Both the position numbers and the translations under genes were made by a program. Positions 22,541-32,200 of a stretch of 64,000 nt of DNA are shown here, in pieces. The first letter of the stretch is position 1; each line of letters begins with the position of its first letter. Under the pieces are notes generated by a model. The model had not been told where the DNA came from, did no database searches, and was given only the letters and a program-made list of their open reading frames with translations. The stretch comes from Calamus simplicifolius (Eukaryota > Streptophyta > Magnoliopsida > Arecales > Arecaceae): positions 128,428 to 192,427 of the forward strand of contig UESW01004572.1 in assembly GCA_900491605.1 (NCBI GenBank), given 5' to 3'.

Positions 22541-23086
22541 ATGAAGGATGCAAAAGTTTTTGTGGCTGCCTCTCTTGTAAACTTAGTGTACGCAGTTGTA
22601 CAAATTCCCGCCAAGGCTGCCTTCAACAAGGTATGAGCACATTCATTTATGTGTTCTATAGGCAGCTGATTGCTACTCTCTTCATGACACCAATTGCTTT
22701 GGTGCTTGAAAGGTAATGTCTCTTCTCTCTCTTGGATTTGGACCACTTTATTATTGTGATTTATATATTATTTAAACAAGTACAATATAACATGTAGATT
22801 TTCTATTTTTATTTTTTATTGTTGTTTTGAGGTTCTAGTACTATCTCCCAATTAATTTTTTAGCATTTATGTATTTAAATTGAATATTACATGGCAATCA
22901 TGAAAACATTTGCCAAAACATGCTAAGGAAATGAATTAAACCAATAGTATCACATGTAAAAGAACAAAATATAACAAGACTACCACTACAAAATATACTA
23001 GGGTCTAGAATATGAAAATGTTATTTTCGAAAGAAAAAAGTCAAAAAGTCAGACCTGTAAGCCCATATAATCCCCTGGTAGAGACT
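22541..23086 (+). pseudogene. WAT1 exon 1 and intron-1 start, plus-strand copy 1
   Basis: Exon 22541-22712 starts with ATG and reads MKDAKVFVAASLVNLVYAVV, closely matching the WAT1 pseudogene exon at 12391-12563. The donor (gtaatg) and about 370 bp of intron 1 (22713-23086) also match 12015-12390 in inverted orientation. One G is missing at 22631 (aacaaggtatg against aacaagggtatg), which shifts the frame after FNK. The copy ends exactly at a CACTA terminus (23087). Only the first of seven exons is present, so no transporter can be made. Confidence 0.85.
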
Positions 23087-23860
23087 CACTACATGAAAAA
23101 TGACTTTTCCTATGATTTTTTTCGTAGGGAAAGATAGAAAAATTATAGGGAAAGCCTTTCCTATGATTTTTGTCGTAGGCAAAAGCTGAAAAAAGTCGTA
23201 GACATAAGTGCGTCAAAAAAGCCTTTGCCTACGACTTTCAAAATCGTAGGAGCAGACCTTTTTCCTACAATTTTTTTATAGAAAAAGTTCATATTTCAAG
23301 GAAAAGAGTGATCAGTATTTAAAATTTAAATTTAAATTTAAAAACTTTTGCCTACGAATATAAAAAATCATAGGAAAAAAATTAAAATATATTTTTTTAT
23401 CCACATCTTTCCCTACAAAAATTCTTAAAATCATAGAAAAAAGTTGGCTAATAATTATTTTGAAAGATTTCTTTACAAAAACAAAATGTAGGCAAAAATC
23501 AAAAAAAAAAATTATCCACATTTTTCCCTACGAAATTTCTTAAAATTGTAGAAAAAAGTTGGCTAATAAATTTTTTTAATGATTTCTTTCCCTACGAAAA
23601 ACCCCAAAAATGTAAGAAAAAAATCAAAAAAAAATTAAAAAACATATTTCCCTATGATTTTTTTAAATCGTAGGAGAAAGTTGACTAATAATAATTTTAA
23701 TAATTCTTTTTCCTACGAAAAACCTTAAAATCGTAGGAAAAATTGAAAAAAATATTTTTTATCCACATTTTTTCCTACGATTTTAATATTTTTCTTAAAA
23801 TCGTAGGAAAAATGGAAATTGTTCAAGTTATGTAATTGATTTGCAATAGCCTACAACAAA
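23087..23860. mobile_element. CACTA-type terminus with TCGTAGG subterminal repeats, copy 1
   Basis: Starts CACTACATGAAAAATGACTT, a typical CACTA end, followed by many direct and inverted copies of cctacgattt / aaatcgtagg over about 770 bp. Such arrays are where CACTA transposases bind. It interrupts WAT1 intron 1 sequence right after gagact. The opposite end of this element was not found in the window, so it is either truncated or it ends inside the unit in degenerate form. Confidence 0.75.
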
Positions 23861-23959
23861 AAAGCAATTTCTAGCACACATATGAAGTACTGCCATTTGA
23901 TTTGAACACACAATTTAGTGTTTTCAAGAGAAAAACAATTTGACAGTAGGTTGACAAAT

Positions 23960-24880
23960 GCTTAGATGATATTGAAGTCTGGCGCAAAGCTTCCCTCATT
24001 TTTCCCACAATATTTACATACTGAAAAAAAAAAGAGAGAAAAATCCATGAATACAATTGCTAACCTTACTATTGGTAACATCCTCACAGCGACTCAGAAT
24101 AGTCGCATTGCTGCCACCATCTGCAGCTTCGACAACATCATCCTGCAACCATACAAGCACTTCTATAAATATTGATAGTTCCACAGAAAGTAGTTTATAT
24201 AAAAAGCTTTTCTTCTGTTCTTACACGAAGAAATGTTAGAAAAACAAATGCAGAGGCATGGAACTTTTTGGGGAGAAAGATACATATGATTTTGGCTCCT
24301 CATGGTTTTCTTCCCACTCTGAGACCCAGATAGATTAGAGAGTTGAGACATCTCACGCATTGAAAAATCAGTATCAGCAATAGAATCAGAATGATGGAGA
24401 ATGTGAGATCTGCAGTCAGTGGTAAATTCCAATAATTTATTTTTTCAAGTAGCTCACATAGAGCTTGCAAAATTCAATATCTAAAATTAATGGCAAAGGT
24501 TGATTTGATGACTCGCTTTTTTGATACTTCCAACTTCCTTAGCCTGATCTTCTCCAAAACAGATGAGATTGGCTTTTGAACAACAGGCACAGGTTTAAAT
24601 GAAGCATCTCTAGATTCTGCCTCGGAATGCAATAGATAGAAAGGAAATTTTAGCTTTTCCATCTTTGTCTTACTGGTTTAAAGTCACGCATGTAGACTTT
24701 AGGTGATGATCAAACCGAACAAAATAAGAGAAACACATGTAGACCATAGGGTGATGATCAAATCAAACAAAATGGGGAAAAAGAGTAAGAGGATTGCATA
24801 AACCGCGCAACAGTCTCTGAGTTTCAGCATGAATTTGATCCAAATTAGACCTCCTCTCCTGTGGAACAAGAAAGAAAAAG
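23960..24880 (-). pseudogene. Exon cluster of an acidic nuclear-type gene (claspin/MRC1-like?), copy 1
   Basis: Minus-strand open blocks in order: 24804-24858 (LDQIHAETQRLL), 24508-24630 (SFKPVPVVQKPISSVLEKIR, RLRKLEV), 24240-24432 (SHILHHSDSIADTDFSMREM) and 24040-24150 (DDVVEAADGGSNATILSRCE). Several edges have AG/GT-like signals, for instance acceptor tgttccacag before 24858. The style (Glu/Asp/Ser-rich, a QKPISSVLEKIRxRKxE block) is reminiscent of plant claspin/MRC1-type replication-checkpoint proteins, but I hold that only tentatively. The same gene's N-terminal exon seems to be at 26264-26837, separated by an inverted repeat. Sequence after the CACTA end suggests capture by a transposon or an adjacent host fragment. 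Confidence 0.45.
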
Positions 24881-24939
24881 TAGATCAACAACAAATAAAA
24901 CCCGGAATTTTAAGTAATGAAAGGAAAGAATTCAAAAGT

Positions 24940-25800
24940 ATTGGCCTGGGTGCCAGGTCAGCGCCCACACAGATTCCCAGGAGACGAGACTCTTCGTAAG
25001 TCTGGGACTCTTGGTATTTCTTGACCTTATCCGCTATTAAATTCATGTTCTATATGAAGACCGGGGGTGTCTTCTGAACAGAACAGAACAAGGATATGGA
25101 GCCTTCTTCTTTCTCTTCCTCACCGGTACTACGACTTAGGGGTGTGGCACACTGGGGACTCTGGTAGCCCCGACGACGACGATCCACTGCTTCCGCTGCT
25201 GCCGAAACAAGGTATGTTCCTTGGCCTGGGTGCCCACACAGTGTCCCAAGAGATAAGACTTTTCGTAAGTTAGAAGACTCTTGGTATTCCTAGGCATTAT
25301 CCGCTATTAAATTCCTGTTCTATATGAAGACCTGGATGTCTTCTGAGAGGAATAGAATAAGGATACGGAGCCTTCTTCTTCCTCTTCCTCACCGGTACTG
25401 CGGCTTAGGGGTGTGGACGCACTGAAACTCTGGTAGCCCCCGACGACCGATGATCCACTGCTTCCACTGTCGCCGAAACAAGGTATGTTCCTTGTTTATG
25501 GTTCAAGGAACATACCTTGTTTTGGTGGCAGCGGAAGCAGCGGATCGTCGGTCGTCGAGGGCTACTAGAGTCCCCAGTGCGTCCACACGCCTAAGCCGCA
25601 ATATCGGTGAGGAAGAGAAAGAAGAAGGCTCTGTATCCTTGTTCTGTTCCTCTCAGAAGACACCCCCGATCTTCATATAGAACATGAATTTAATAGTGGA
25701 TAAGGCCAAGGAATACCAAGAGTTCCAGACTTACGAAAAGTCTCGTCTCCTGGGACTCTGTGTGGGCACTGACCTGGCACCTAAGCCAATAATCTTCCAC
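24940..25800. repeat. Long hairpin: two direct and one inverted copy of a 270-bp block, copy 1
   Basis: Block A (about 24943-25215) and block B (about 25220-25494) are direct repeats sharing gtgcccacaca, cttcgtaagt, ttatccgctattaaatt, tatatgaagacc and ccttcttctt. Block C (25504-25800) is an inverted copy. The centre is a near-perfect palindrome: aaggtatgttccttg (25480-25494), a 9-base loop, then caaggaacatacctt (25504-25518). Transcription through B and C would give a hairpin of about 270 bp. Confidence 0.88.
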
Positions 25801-26240
25801 TCGTTCACATAGGAACAATAACCTCAACTCTTCAACATGCAGTACGGTGGGGTATGCGACCCAACGAAACTCACACACAGTGACACATAGTGGATATATT
25901 GCATTAAGTTAATAAATAACGCAGCGAACATAAATATAATCCAATCCTATATGTGTTTCAGATAATTCGATCACACCTAATCAAGCACTCTCAATCCCTT
26001 AAGAGATCATCCCTGAGCAGCACCTGAAAAACATAAAGTCATAATGTTTGTATCTATAATCATATGCAACTCATACATGATTGCCCAAGCAATGGATCAC
26101 AAACATAAGGTGAGGAAGGTCGAGAATAATCTTTTTTGAACATTCGTACCAGTCCATCTTTGTTCAGTTGACTTCTTTAGCCTTATCCTCAAGGGTCATG
26201 AAATTGATACGGCCACATGAACGAGAAATATCACAACCTT
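25801..26240. other. Unassigned spacer, conserved in all units
   Basis: Contains tatgcgacccaacgaaactcac and a caacctaatc-type stretch without coding potential. The same segment occurs at about 36245-36680 and 47800-48230. It resembles LTR-type sequence in composition but no family is identified. Confidence 0.4.
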
Positions 26241-26263
26241 ATCAAGTCTTCTCTTCTCCCGGA

Positions 26264-26837
26264 TGGATCCTTTTGGTCTCCCTTCCTGCCAGCCAACTCA
26301 CCAGACTTAGTCTTCTTCTTTTTCTTCTTTTCCGTCGTATCCTCCTCCCCTTTCAAATTCAGCCATTTTTTTTTGCCGATTTCTCCTTCCTCAGTTCATC
26401 CATTATTCCCCCCTTTCCAATGCTTCCACTCTCTGCTCCCCAAGAGGAATACCCCAACCATTCTTCCTCTTCTTCTCTTTCCTCCATGTCCCGAGGCTCC
26501 CATCCCCTAGAAGCATCCTTCAGGTCTGGAAACAAAGGTTCAAGCTCATCATCCGAAGATATTTCCTTGCCCAAATGCTCTGATCCCAGTGCCGCATCAA
26601 CCGCATCCGCCGCGGATCCTTCCAAAGCTGGCGCCTCTCACGCGTCAGGGAGATCCTCGGAGGCCGGGAAGGGGAGGGGGAGGGGGTAGAGGAAACGAGA
26701 TCTAGGGTTGGAGCGATCGGCTGATCGGAAGCCCTAGGTTGCGATGCCTTCCTCAGGCGTTTCAGCTTTCGTTGAGAGAGGGGAGAGGAGGATTCTTCGG
26801 GCAAACGAAGGACGACGGCGTCCTCGAAGCTCTCCAT
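26264..26837 (-). pseudogene. N-terminal exon of the acidic nuclear-type gene, copy 1
   Basis: The minus strand from ATG at 26837 reads MESFEDAVVLRLPEESSSPL, then RKLKRLRKA (basic, nuclear-localisation-like), a Pro/Ser stretch, and after a frame change ISSDDELEPLFPDLKDASRG and an acidic EEREEEEEW run. The region ends at a donor-like gtgagt near 26303. The frame is broken between the two halves at a (ggggag)n run (26665-26690), and again at a T-run whose length differs between copies (9, 8 and 7 T). Composition suggests a nuclear protein; a claspin/MRC1-like assignment is only a guess. Confidence 0.5.
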
Positions 26838-27600
26838 CGCCCCTTCGACCTGGGGATCAAAAGAAGAGGATACGATTTGGAGCTCGAATCTCCCAAGCGT
26901 AGTCGAGACAGCAGGCTGGTGGGATTTCTCCGTTGATTTTATTACCGGGCTCGAGGGTTTCAGAAATTACCCCACTCGTGGCCGCATCCGTGGGCCACCT
27001 GTTTGAAAGTGCCAAATCACTAGCCATCGGTATGCTGAGGAATGGTTGGTGATTGAAAAGGGTTGAACATATACATTCCCACCATGCTAAACCAGCGATC
27101 CGGTTTACCATGGTTTGTTAAGTCTTCCCGTAGTTTAATGTTGGAACATGACCGGATAAAAGACTCGGTATAATCGCACAAATATTAGGATAGAATAAAA
27201 ATTATTCTACCTGTATATAAAAGCCTAAAGAAAATAATTATAATTTTTTTAAAAAAAATAGTAGCTATGATTAATAATAAAAAATTAAAAAATAATAGCT
27301 GAATAAGATAAATAATTATTTCTTTCATGAGATTAATTATTTTATGAGATAAAATTTTATTCTTTTTTTAAAAAATAAATATAAAATATTTTGTTTTCTT
27401 TCCTTTTTTTTAGGTACTAAATGCATCCTTAAAGTCAAATTCCAACTTTCTGATTTTTATTATAAAAAGGTCATATTTAAATAATAATTTAATAATAATT
27501 AAAAAACTTGATCCTGATGATGATGTGTAAGTAATTTAAACTTTCTGATTTTTATTATAAATTTTAAAAATAAAAACAAAAATTACATTTTTATTTTAAA
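26838..27600. other. 5' flank and AT-rich spacer of Q1
   Basis: 26838-27120 would be the promoter side of the minus-strand exon above; I see no clear TATA box. 27170-27600 is AT-rich with poly-A/T runs. No gene is visible. The same sequence is at 37292-38050 and 60801-61560. Confidence 0.5.
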
Positions 27601-27729
27601 AAAATGACAATCACCCCAAGCTACAGTCTTAGATGGATGTTCTACATTCTAACCACATGGACGGCAATGAAGCTTTACTGGACGGTGGTAATAATAAGCA
27701 TGCTTAACCATTTTCATTTTGTTAGCCAC

Positions 27730-28137
27730 TCAGATAATTGCGAACAACATCACTGTAAGAGAAAAAATAATTGCATAGAGCATATGGCCCCGAATCGATT
27801 TTAATAGCATGATCAAAACCGGATCCGAGACCCCACGAGGATGGATGTTGGGGTTTTGCACCATCGAGCCTTGGAAGCTGGCATTTGGGATGGAGTACTG
27901 GAGGATGGGAGGGAAACCAAAGGGCCGGAACAAAGGGGTGAAGGCCGGAATCGACTGAGGCGGCGGTGTCACGACGGTGGGGTTTGGATTGAAGTTGGGG
28001 CTAGGATTAGTATTCAGAGGTGGATTGGGGTTAGGGTTTTCGCGATGGTGGCAGAAGGAAGAGTGAAGGAAGGGGGGGAAGAGAGGAAGGATCTTGGGAG
28101 ACCAATTGGGGGCTTTCGAGCATTGTGGCTTTGGCAA
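27730..28137 (-). CDS. Proline/asparagine-rich ORF, unrecognised, copy 1
   Basis: A 135-codon minus-strand frame starting MPKPQCSKAPNW. Its middle is a run of Asn-Pro (NPNPNPPLNTNPSPNFNPNP), then PPPQSIPAFTPLFRPFGFPP and a more ordinary C terminus. Low-complexity N-terminal exons of this style occur in plant nuclear proteins, but no domain is visible and I do not recognise the family. In the other two units the frame is interrupted by single-base indels, so at least those copies are dead. It may be another captured first exon. Confidence 0.3.
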   Translation of the reverse strand: MPKPQCSKAPNWSPKILPLFPPFLHSSFCHHRENPNPNPPLNTNPSPNFNPNPTVVTPPPQSIPAFTPLFRPFGFPPILQYSIPNASFQGSMVQNPNIHPRGVSDPVLIMLLKSIRGHMLYAIIFSLTVMLFAII

Positions 28138-28317
28138 GGCCCTGGCCTAAGTCCTTCACTGTGGAAGGATCAAGTAAGCTCCGGATTGGAAGCTCACGGA
28201 CGAAGGGAGGTGAAATGAGGGAAGCTATGAAGAATCAAAAAGGACCATCATGGGGTAGGAAAAGTCTTTGTGCAGCAGACTCTGGTGCACAAAGCGCACA
28301 CCAAGCGCGGCCATTGG

Positions 28318-28835
28318 CCATGCGCTTGTCTCGTCATTTTGCACAAGCTTTTTCTATTTTCTACCTTATTTTTAGAAATGGTATTCACATGTGATGGAAT
28401 CTGCAATAAGCATACTCATGAAAAGTAAAACACAAGAATGGGTGCTCAAGTGACTCCAACCATAGCTTTATCATTTAACCCAAATGTTCACCTCATAACA
28501 AGAATGCTCATTGTGGCTAAAAACTTGTCCCATCCTTTTGCACAAGCTTTTTCTATTTTCTGCCTCCTTTTCAGAAATGGCAGTCACATGTGACTGAATC
28601 TGTAATAAGCATATTGATGACAAGCAAAATGAAAGCAGGAGTGCTCAAGTGACTCTAACCATGGCTTTATATTTAACACAAAGGTTCATCTCATAACAAG
28701 AATTCTTATTGTGGCCAAAAATTTATCCCATCCTTTTGCACAAGCTTTTTCTATTTTCTGCCTCTACTTCAAAAATGGTACTCACATGTAACTGAATCTA
28801 TAATAAGCATACTCATGACAAGCAAAACACACGAA
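28318..28835. repeat. 199-bp tandem repeat, about 2.6 units, copy 1
   Basis: The landmark gcacaagctttttctatttt starts at 28341, 28540 and 28738 (spacing 199 and 198). Each unit continues through agaaatgg, tcacatgtgac, aataagcata, gtgctcaagtgact and cataacaagaat. The array abuts the WAT1 intron-1 fragment at about 28836. Confidence 0.9.
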
Positions 28836-29470
28836 TGGATGCTCAATTTAAATACATGAATACTGAAAAATTAATTGGGAGATACTAGAACCTCAAAAAA
28901 ATAATAAAAAATAAAATAGAAAATCTGCATGTTATAGTGTACTTGTTTAAATAATATACAAATCACAATAATGAAGGGGTCCAAACCCAAGAGAGAGAAG
29001 AGAGCAGTACCCTTCAAGCACCAAAGCAATTGGTGCCATGAAGAGAGTAGCAATTAGCTGCTTATAGAACACAAATGAATGTGCTCATACCCTTATTGAA
29101 GGCAGCCTTGGCAGGAATCTGCACAACTACATACGACAAGCAGGAATCTGCACAACTACATACGACAATTTTACGAGAGGCGGCCACAAAAACTTTCGGT
29201 ATCCTTCGTGATGAGAGTTAGGTTAGAGCTTCTCTAGACAGGGGTTAAAGCTTCTCTAGAGGGGTTGATGTATAGAGGGATAGCTGGGAGGACCGAAAGT
29301 GAGTATAAGAAAACAAAAAAAAATGTCACTAGGCTGAAGTAGAAAATGCATTTAAGAAAACACACCATAAGGAGAGAAAAAAAAAGGGGCCATGAAGCTA
29401 AAGTAGAAATGGTCCTGGAAAGTTTTGAAACTACGAACGATATATGTTTCATGTATTGGGACTAGTTGTC
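28836..29470 (-). pseudogene. WAT1 exon 1 with flanks, minus-strand copy (Q1)
   Basis: The exon 1 equivalent is 29011-29209, flanked by the start of intron 1 (28836-29010) and the upstream region (29210-29470). Unlike the parent copy at 12391-12563 the start codon is ACG (29207-29209), the donor reads gtactg, and a 28-29-bp tandem duplication (gcaggaatctgcacaactac...) lies at about 29110-29167. A 3-bp deletion sits near 29072. All Q copies share these changes, so they derive from one already damaged duplicate. Confidence 0.82.
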
Positions 29471-29632
29471 CTGTCATAAAGTTATGTTAAAGCAAAGAGC
29501 CAGAGACTCTTCCACTAACAGGATGTTTCTCTTCAAACATTTAGACTAACAGTCAAAATTTAAATGACTGCCTTTAAATCATTTTCAACTAGAAGTGTTT
29601 TAGTATTATGTGCTCAGTGATATTACATGAAT

Positions 29633-29881
29633 CTAGTTTGATACATTACTAGATAGAATCATAAACATTACAAAGCATAGTCTTTTACCTCTTAATTCTA
29701 GGGTTGGTTTAAAAATCCACTCACCATTCTTTCTAATAGAGGCATCCATACATGGCTTTTGAAGCCCTCCATCACAATTTGTCCTTTTTTTTTTCTTTTT
29801 GCCTTTTGGACGCTCTACCTTCTTTTGAATTCTCTGAACAAATGGAAGCCCCTCTCTCAATGAGAATCGGTTGTTTTTCAT
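29633..29881 (-). pseudogene. Lys-rich ORF, possibly FAR1-type DNA-binding fragment, copy 1
   Basis: An 82-codon minus-strand frame: MKNNRFSLREGLPFVQRIQK, a Lys run, then PCMDASIRKNGEWIFKPTLE. The last block vaguely resembles the CxAxxxVxxxxxGKWxVxxF part of FAR1/WRKY-like zinc-finger domains of MULE-derived proteins. Key His and Cys residues are not clearly present. The frame is identical at 40070-40318 and shifted at 63598-63846. It could equally be chance coding. Confidence 0.22.
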
Positions 29882-30024
29882 TGTACTTTCTCATCGGATG
29901 CCCTTATACTTTCTTTCTATTGAAAAACTACAGTGTCTTCCCAGAGGGCTCAGTTATTTATTTAATTTAGCTAAAATGTTATAAGCAAATTCCTTTCCAA
30001 GTAAAAGTTACTGCAGACCTTTAT

Positions 30025-31498
30025 TGTTGGCCCAGATGGCAACCCAAGAGGGGGGGGGTGAATTGGGTTCTTAAAAATTTAAGACTTTTTGAAATGTTTT
30101 AAACAAATTAACTCAAGATGTGCAAGTGAGAGAAGTTAACTTATAAGCAATTTACAAACAGTAATATAAGAGAGACAAGTGAGCACGGCAAACACAAGAT
30201 ATTTTTATAGTGGTTCGGTGCAACCAACACCTACGTCCACTCCCAAGATTCACTTGGGTCCACACTATAATCTCCCTAGATTACAGTCGAGTTGTTTTAC
30301 AAGCTCACAACTCAAACTTGTTGTTTTTTCGGGATCACAACGAACCCAGCCGGTTTTACACGGGCTTACCAGCACAAAAACCCTAACTCGTTGTTTTTAA
30401 CGGGATCACAACGAACCCAAGCTTAACCAAGCTTGAACCGAGGTAAAACTACCTCCTCTAGTTCAATCCCCCAGATTGAACTAGGCACAAACAAAATAAG
30501 TATTGTTTTTGAAATACAAAGCTCCTCAATGAGCAAATATACAAATTAAGAATAACAAGGTTTAGAAAAGCCTAATTTGTAGATTGGTTGGCTTTTGAGC
30601 TTTTCTTCTTTTCTTCTTTTCCTCTTCTCCCTTTGGAATGATGAATCAAGCCTCAGCTTTAATCCCTCACAGTTGTTGCAGTTGAGAAGATTGGAAATGG
30701 AAGAAACGGAGCTTTTTCTTCAATTTGGAAATTCACTGATTTTTGATTTGAGACGCTTTGGTTTCCTCTTTGAGCTTTTTGGAGTGGAAGGATTTGAGTT
30801 TGACGAATTTTCTCTTGGATTTCAGGCTCAGAGATTTTCGGATTTTTGATTTGAACTATTTCTCTTTTCCGTTCTATTTCTCTTCTTTTTCTCCTTTTGA
30901 ATAAGAGTCTTCCCTTTATATAGATTTCTTTCACACCATTTTTGGAAGAAAACTATCCGTTGGAGTGTACCTTGTATCAAAATATATCCGTTAGAAATAA
31001 GGTAAAATAGAAATATTACTGTTAGAGCTGATCTGCAACTTGATTTTTCGTTCCAGGTGGGTTGGAGTCGACTCTAGCTTTTTTGGAGTCGGCTCTAGCT
31101 CGAGGCATTCCAAAACGATATTTCTGGAGTCGTCTCTGGCTTTTCTGGGGTCGACAAGAAACTTTTCCGGAGTCGACTCTAACTTACCCGGAGTCGACTC
31201 TAGGTCGGGGCCAGAAAAATTGACTTACTGCTTCTTCTGTGAGAGTCGACTCTAACAGTCTCGGAGTCGACTCTAACTTCCGTGCCAGTTCCAGAGTCGG
31301 CTCTGTGATTCTCGGAGTCGACTCTAATGTCTGCAATTCTTACCTAGATATTAGATTCGATCCAGAACACAATGTAACTCCTGATTTTGATCATTCAAAA
31401 GTCTTATAATCTGAAACACTATATCAAAATCGTCAGAGCCTTCAAAAGTTGTACTCAAATAGTTTTGTTAATCATCAAAATCATCAATTGGGTCAACA
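30025..31498 (-). repeat. SIRE-like 3' LTR (1474 bp)
   Basis: Starts TGTTGGCCCAGATGG and ends TTGGGTCAACA. It contains a gggggggggtgaattgg-type region near 30050 and a gtggttcggtgcaac block near 30210. Both are typical of plant copia LTRs. It also holds a dense array of GAGTCGACTC motifs (31062-31330). There is only one LTR, so no age can be taken from LTR pairs. Confidence 0.85.
31060..31335. repeat. Array of GGAGTCGACTCTA palindromic motifs
   Basis: About ten copies of the motif gagtcgactc or close variants (gagtcggctc, gagtcgtctc) in 270 bp, for example near 31062, 31085, 31121, 31168, 31189, 31243, 31263, 31290 and 31313. The core AGAGTCGACTCT is a perfect 12-bp palindrome. Confidence 0.92.
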
Positions 31499-31515
31499 AT
31501 CTCCCCCTTTTTGAT
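31499..31515 (-). promoter_or_regulatory. SIRE-like polypurine tract
   Basis: The minus strand reads caaaaagggggagat just before the LTR start TGTTGACCC. This aaagggggagat form is the standard plus-strand primer of plant copia elements. Confidence 0.88.
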
Positions 31516-32200
31516 GATAACAAAAACTTTGAGTATATGCATTCAAAAATTCAATCAAACTAAGGATTATAGTCATTTTGAAACTTAAACATTTGAAATT
31601 AAGGTTTTGATGCCAATGTTCAACGTAAACTTTAAAATTGTACATGAGTTCAATATAATCCATCAATTATGAATGTTTATTCTTAATGTGCATAAAATTA
31701 CAAATGAGCTTTTTGTTAAGCTCCCCCTGCATTGAGTAGCTCCCCCTATATATAAGCATCAAATTTTAACTGATTAATATTTCAAGTCATTTGCATAGAC
31801 ACTTATTTCTCCTTCTTTCTTTCTTTATGCATATATAACCATTTCTCCCTTTATTAAAATTTTCAAGTCTTTGCATATTCAATATTCCTATTCAATCTTT
31901 CTTTGCATACAACCTTCTTTCATTAAATCAAGTCTTTCTTTCTTTGCATATTCAATCATCTCAACCATCTCTCCCCCTTTTTTGTTATCAGCAATAAGGA
32001 GAGTATTAGATAAAGAAAGCTATAAAAAGATTTGTAGACTCAATAAAGCATAGGGATCCAAGCAATCAATATTTGAAAATGTGAAATTGCATTTCATAAG
32101 CAAGAACCATTACATTAGTTGATTCATATACATTTCAAAATAAAATACATTAGATATTCAAAAACTTTCTAAGTACAAACTATCAAAATCAAAATCAAGG
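31516..32200. other. SIRE-like 3' untranslated internal sequence
   Basis: Between the 3' ORF and the PPT. AT-rich with repeated ctttctttctttgcat and gctccccct motifs. No coding potential. Confidence 0.5.

Noticed and set aside
29752..29970. Plus-strand 72-codon ORF, Phe/Leu-rich, conserved in Q2
   Set aside because: Opposite strand of the Lys-rich ORF, and conservation is explained by the recent duplication.
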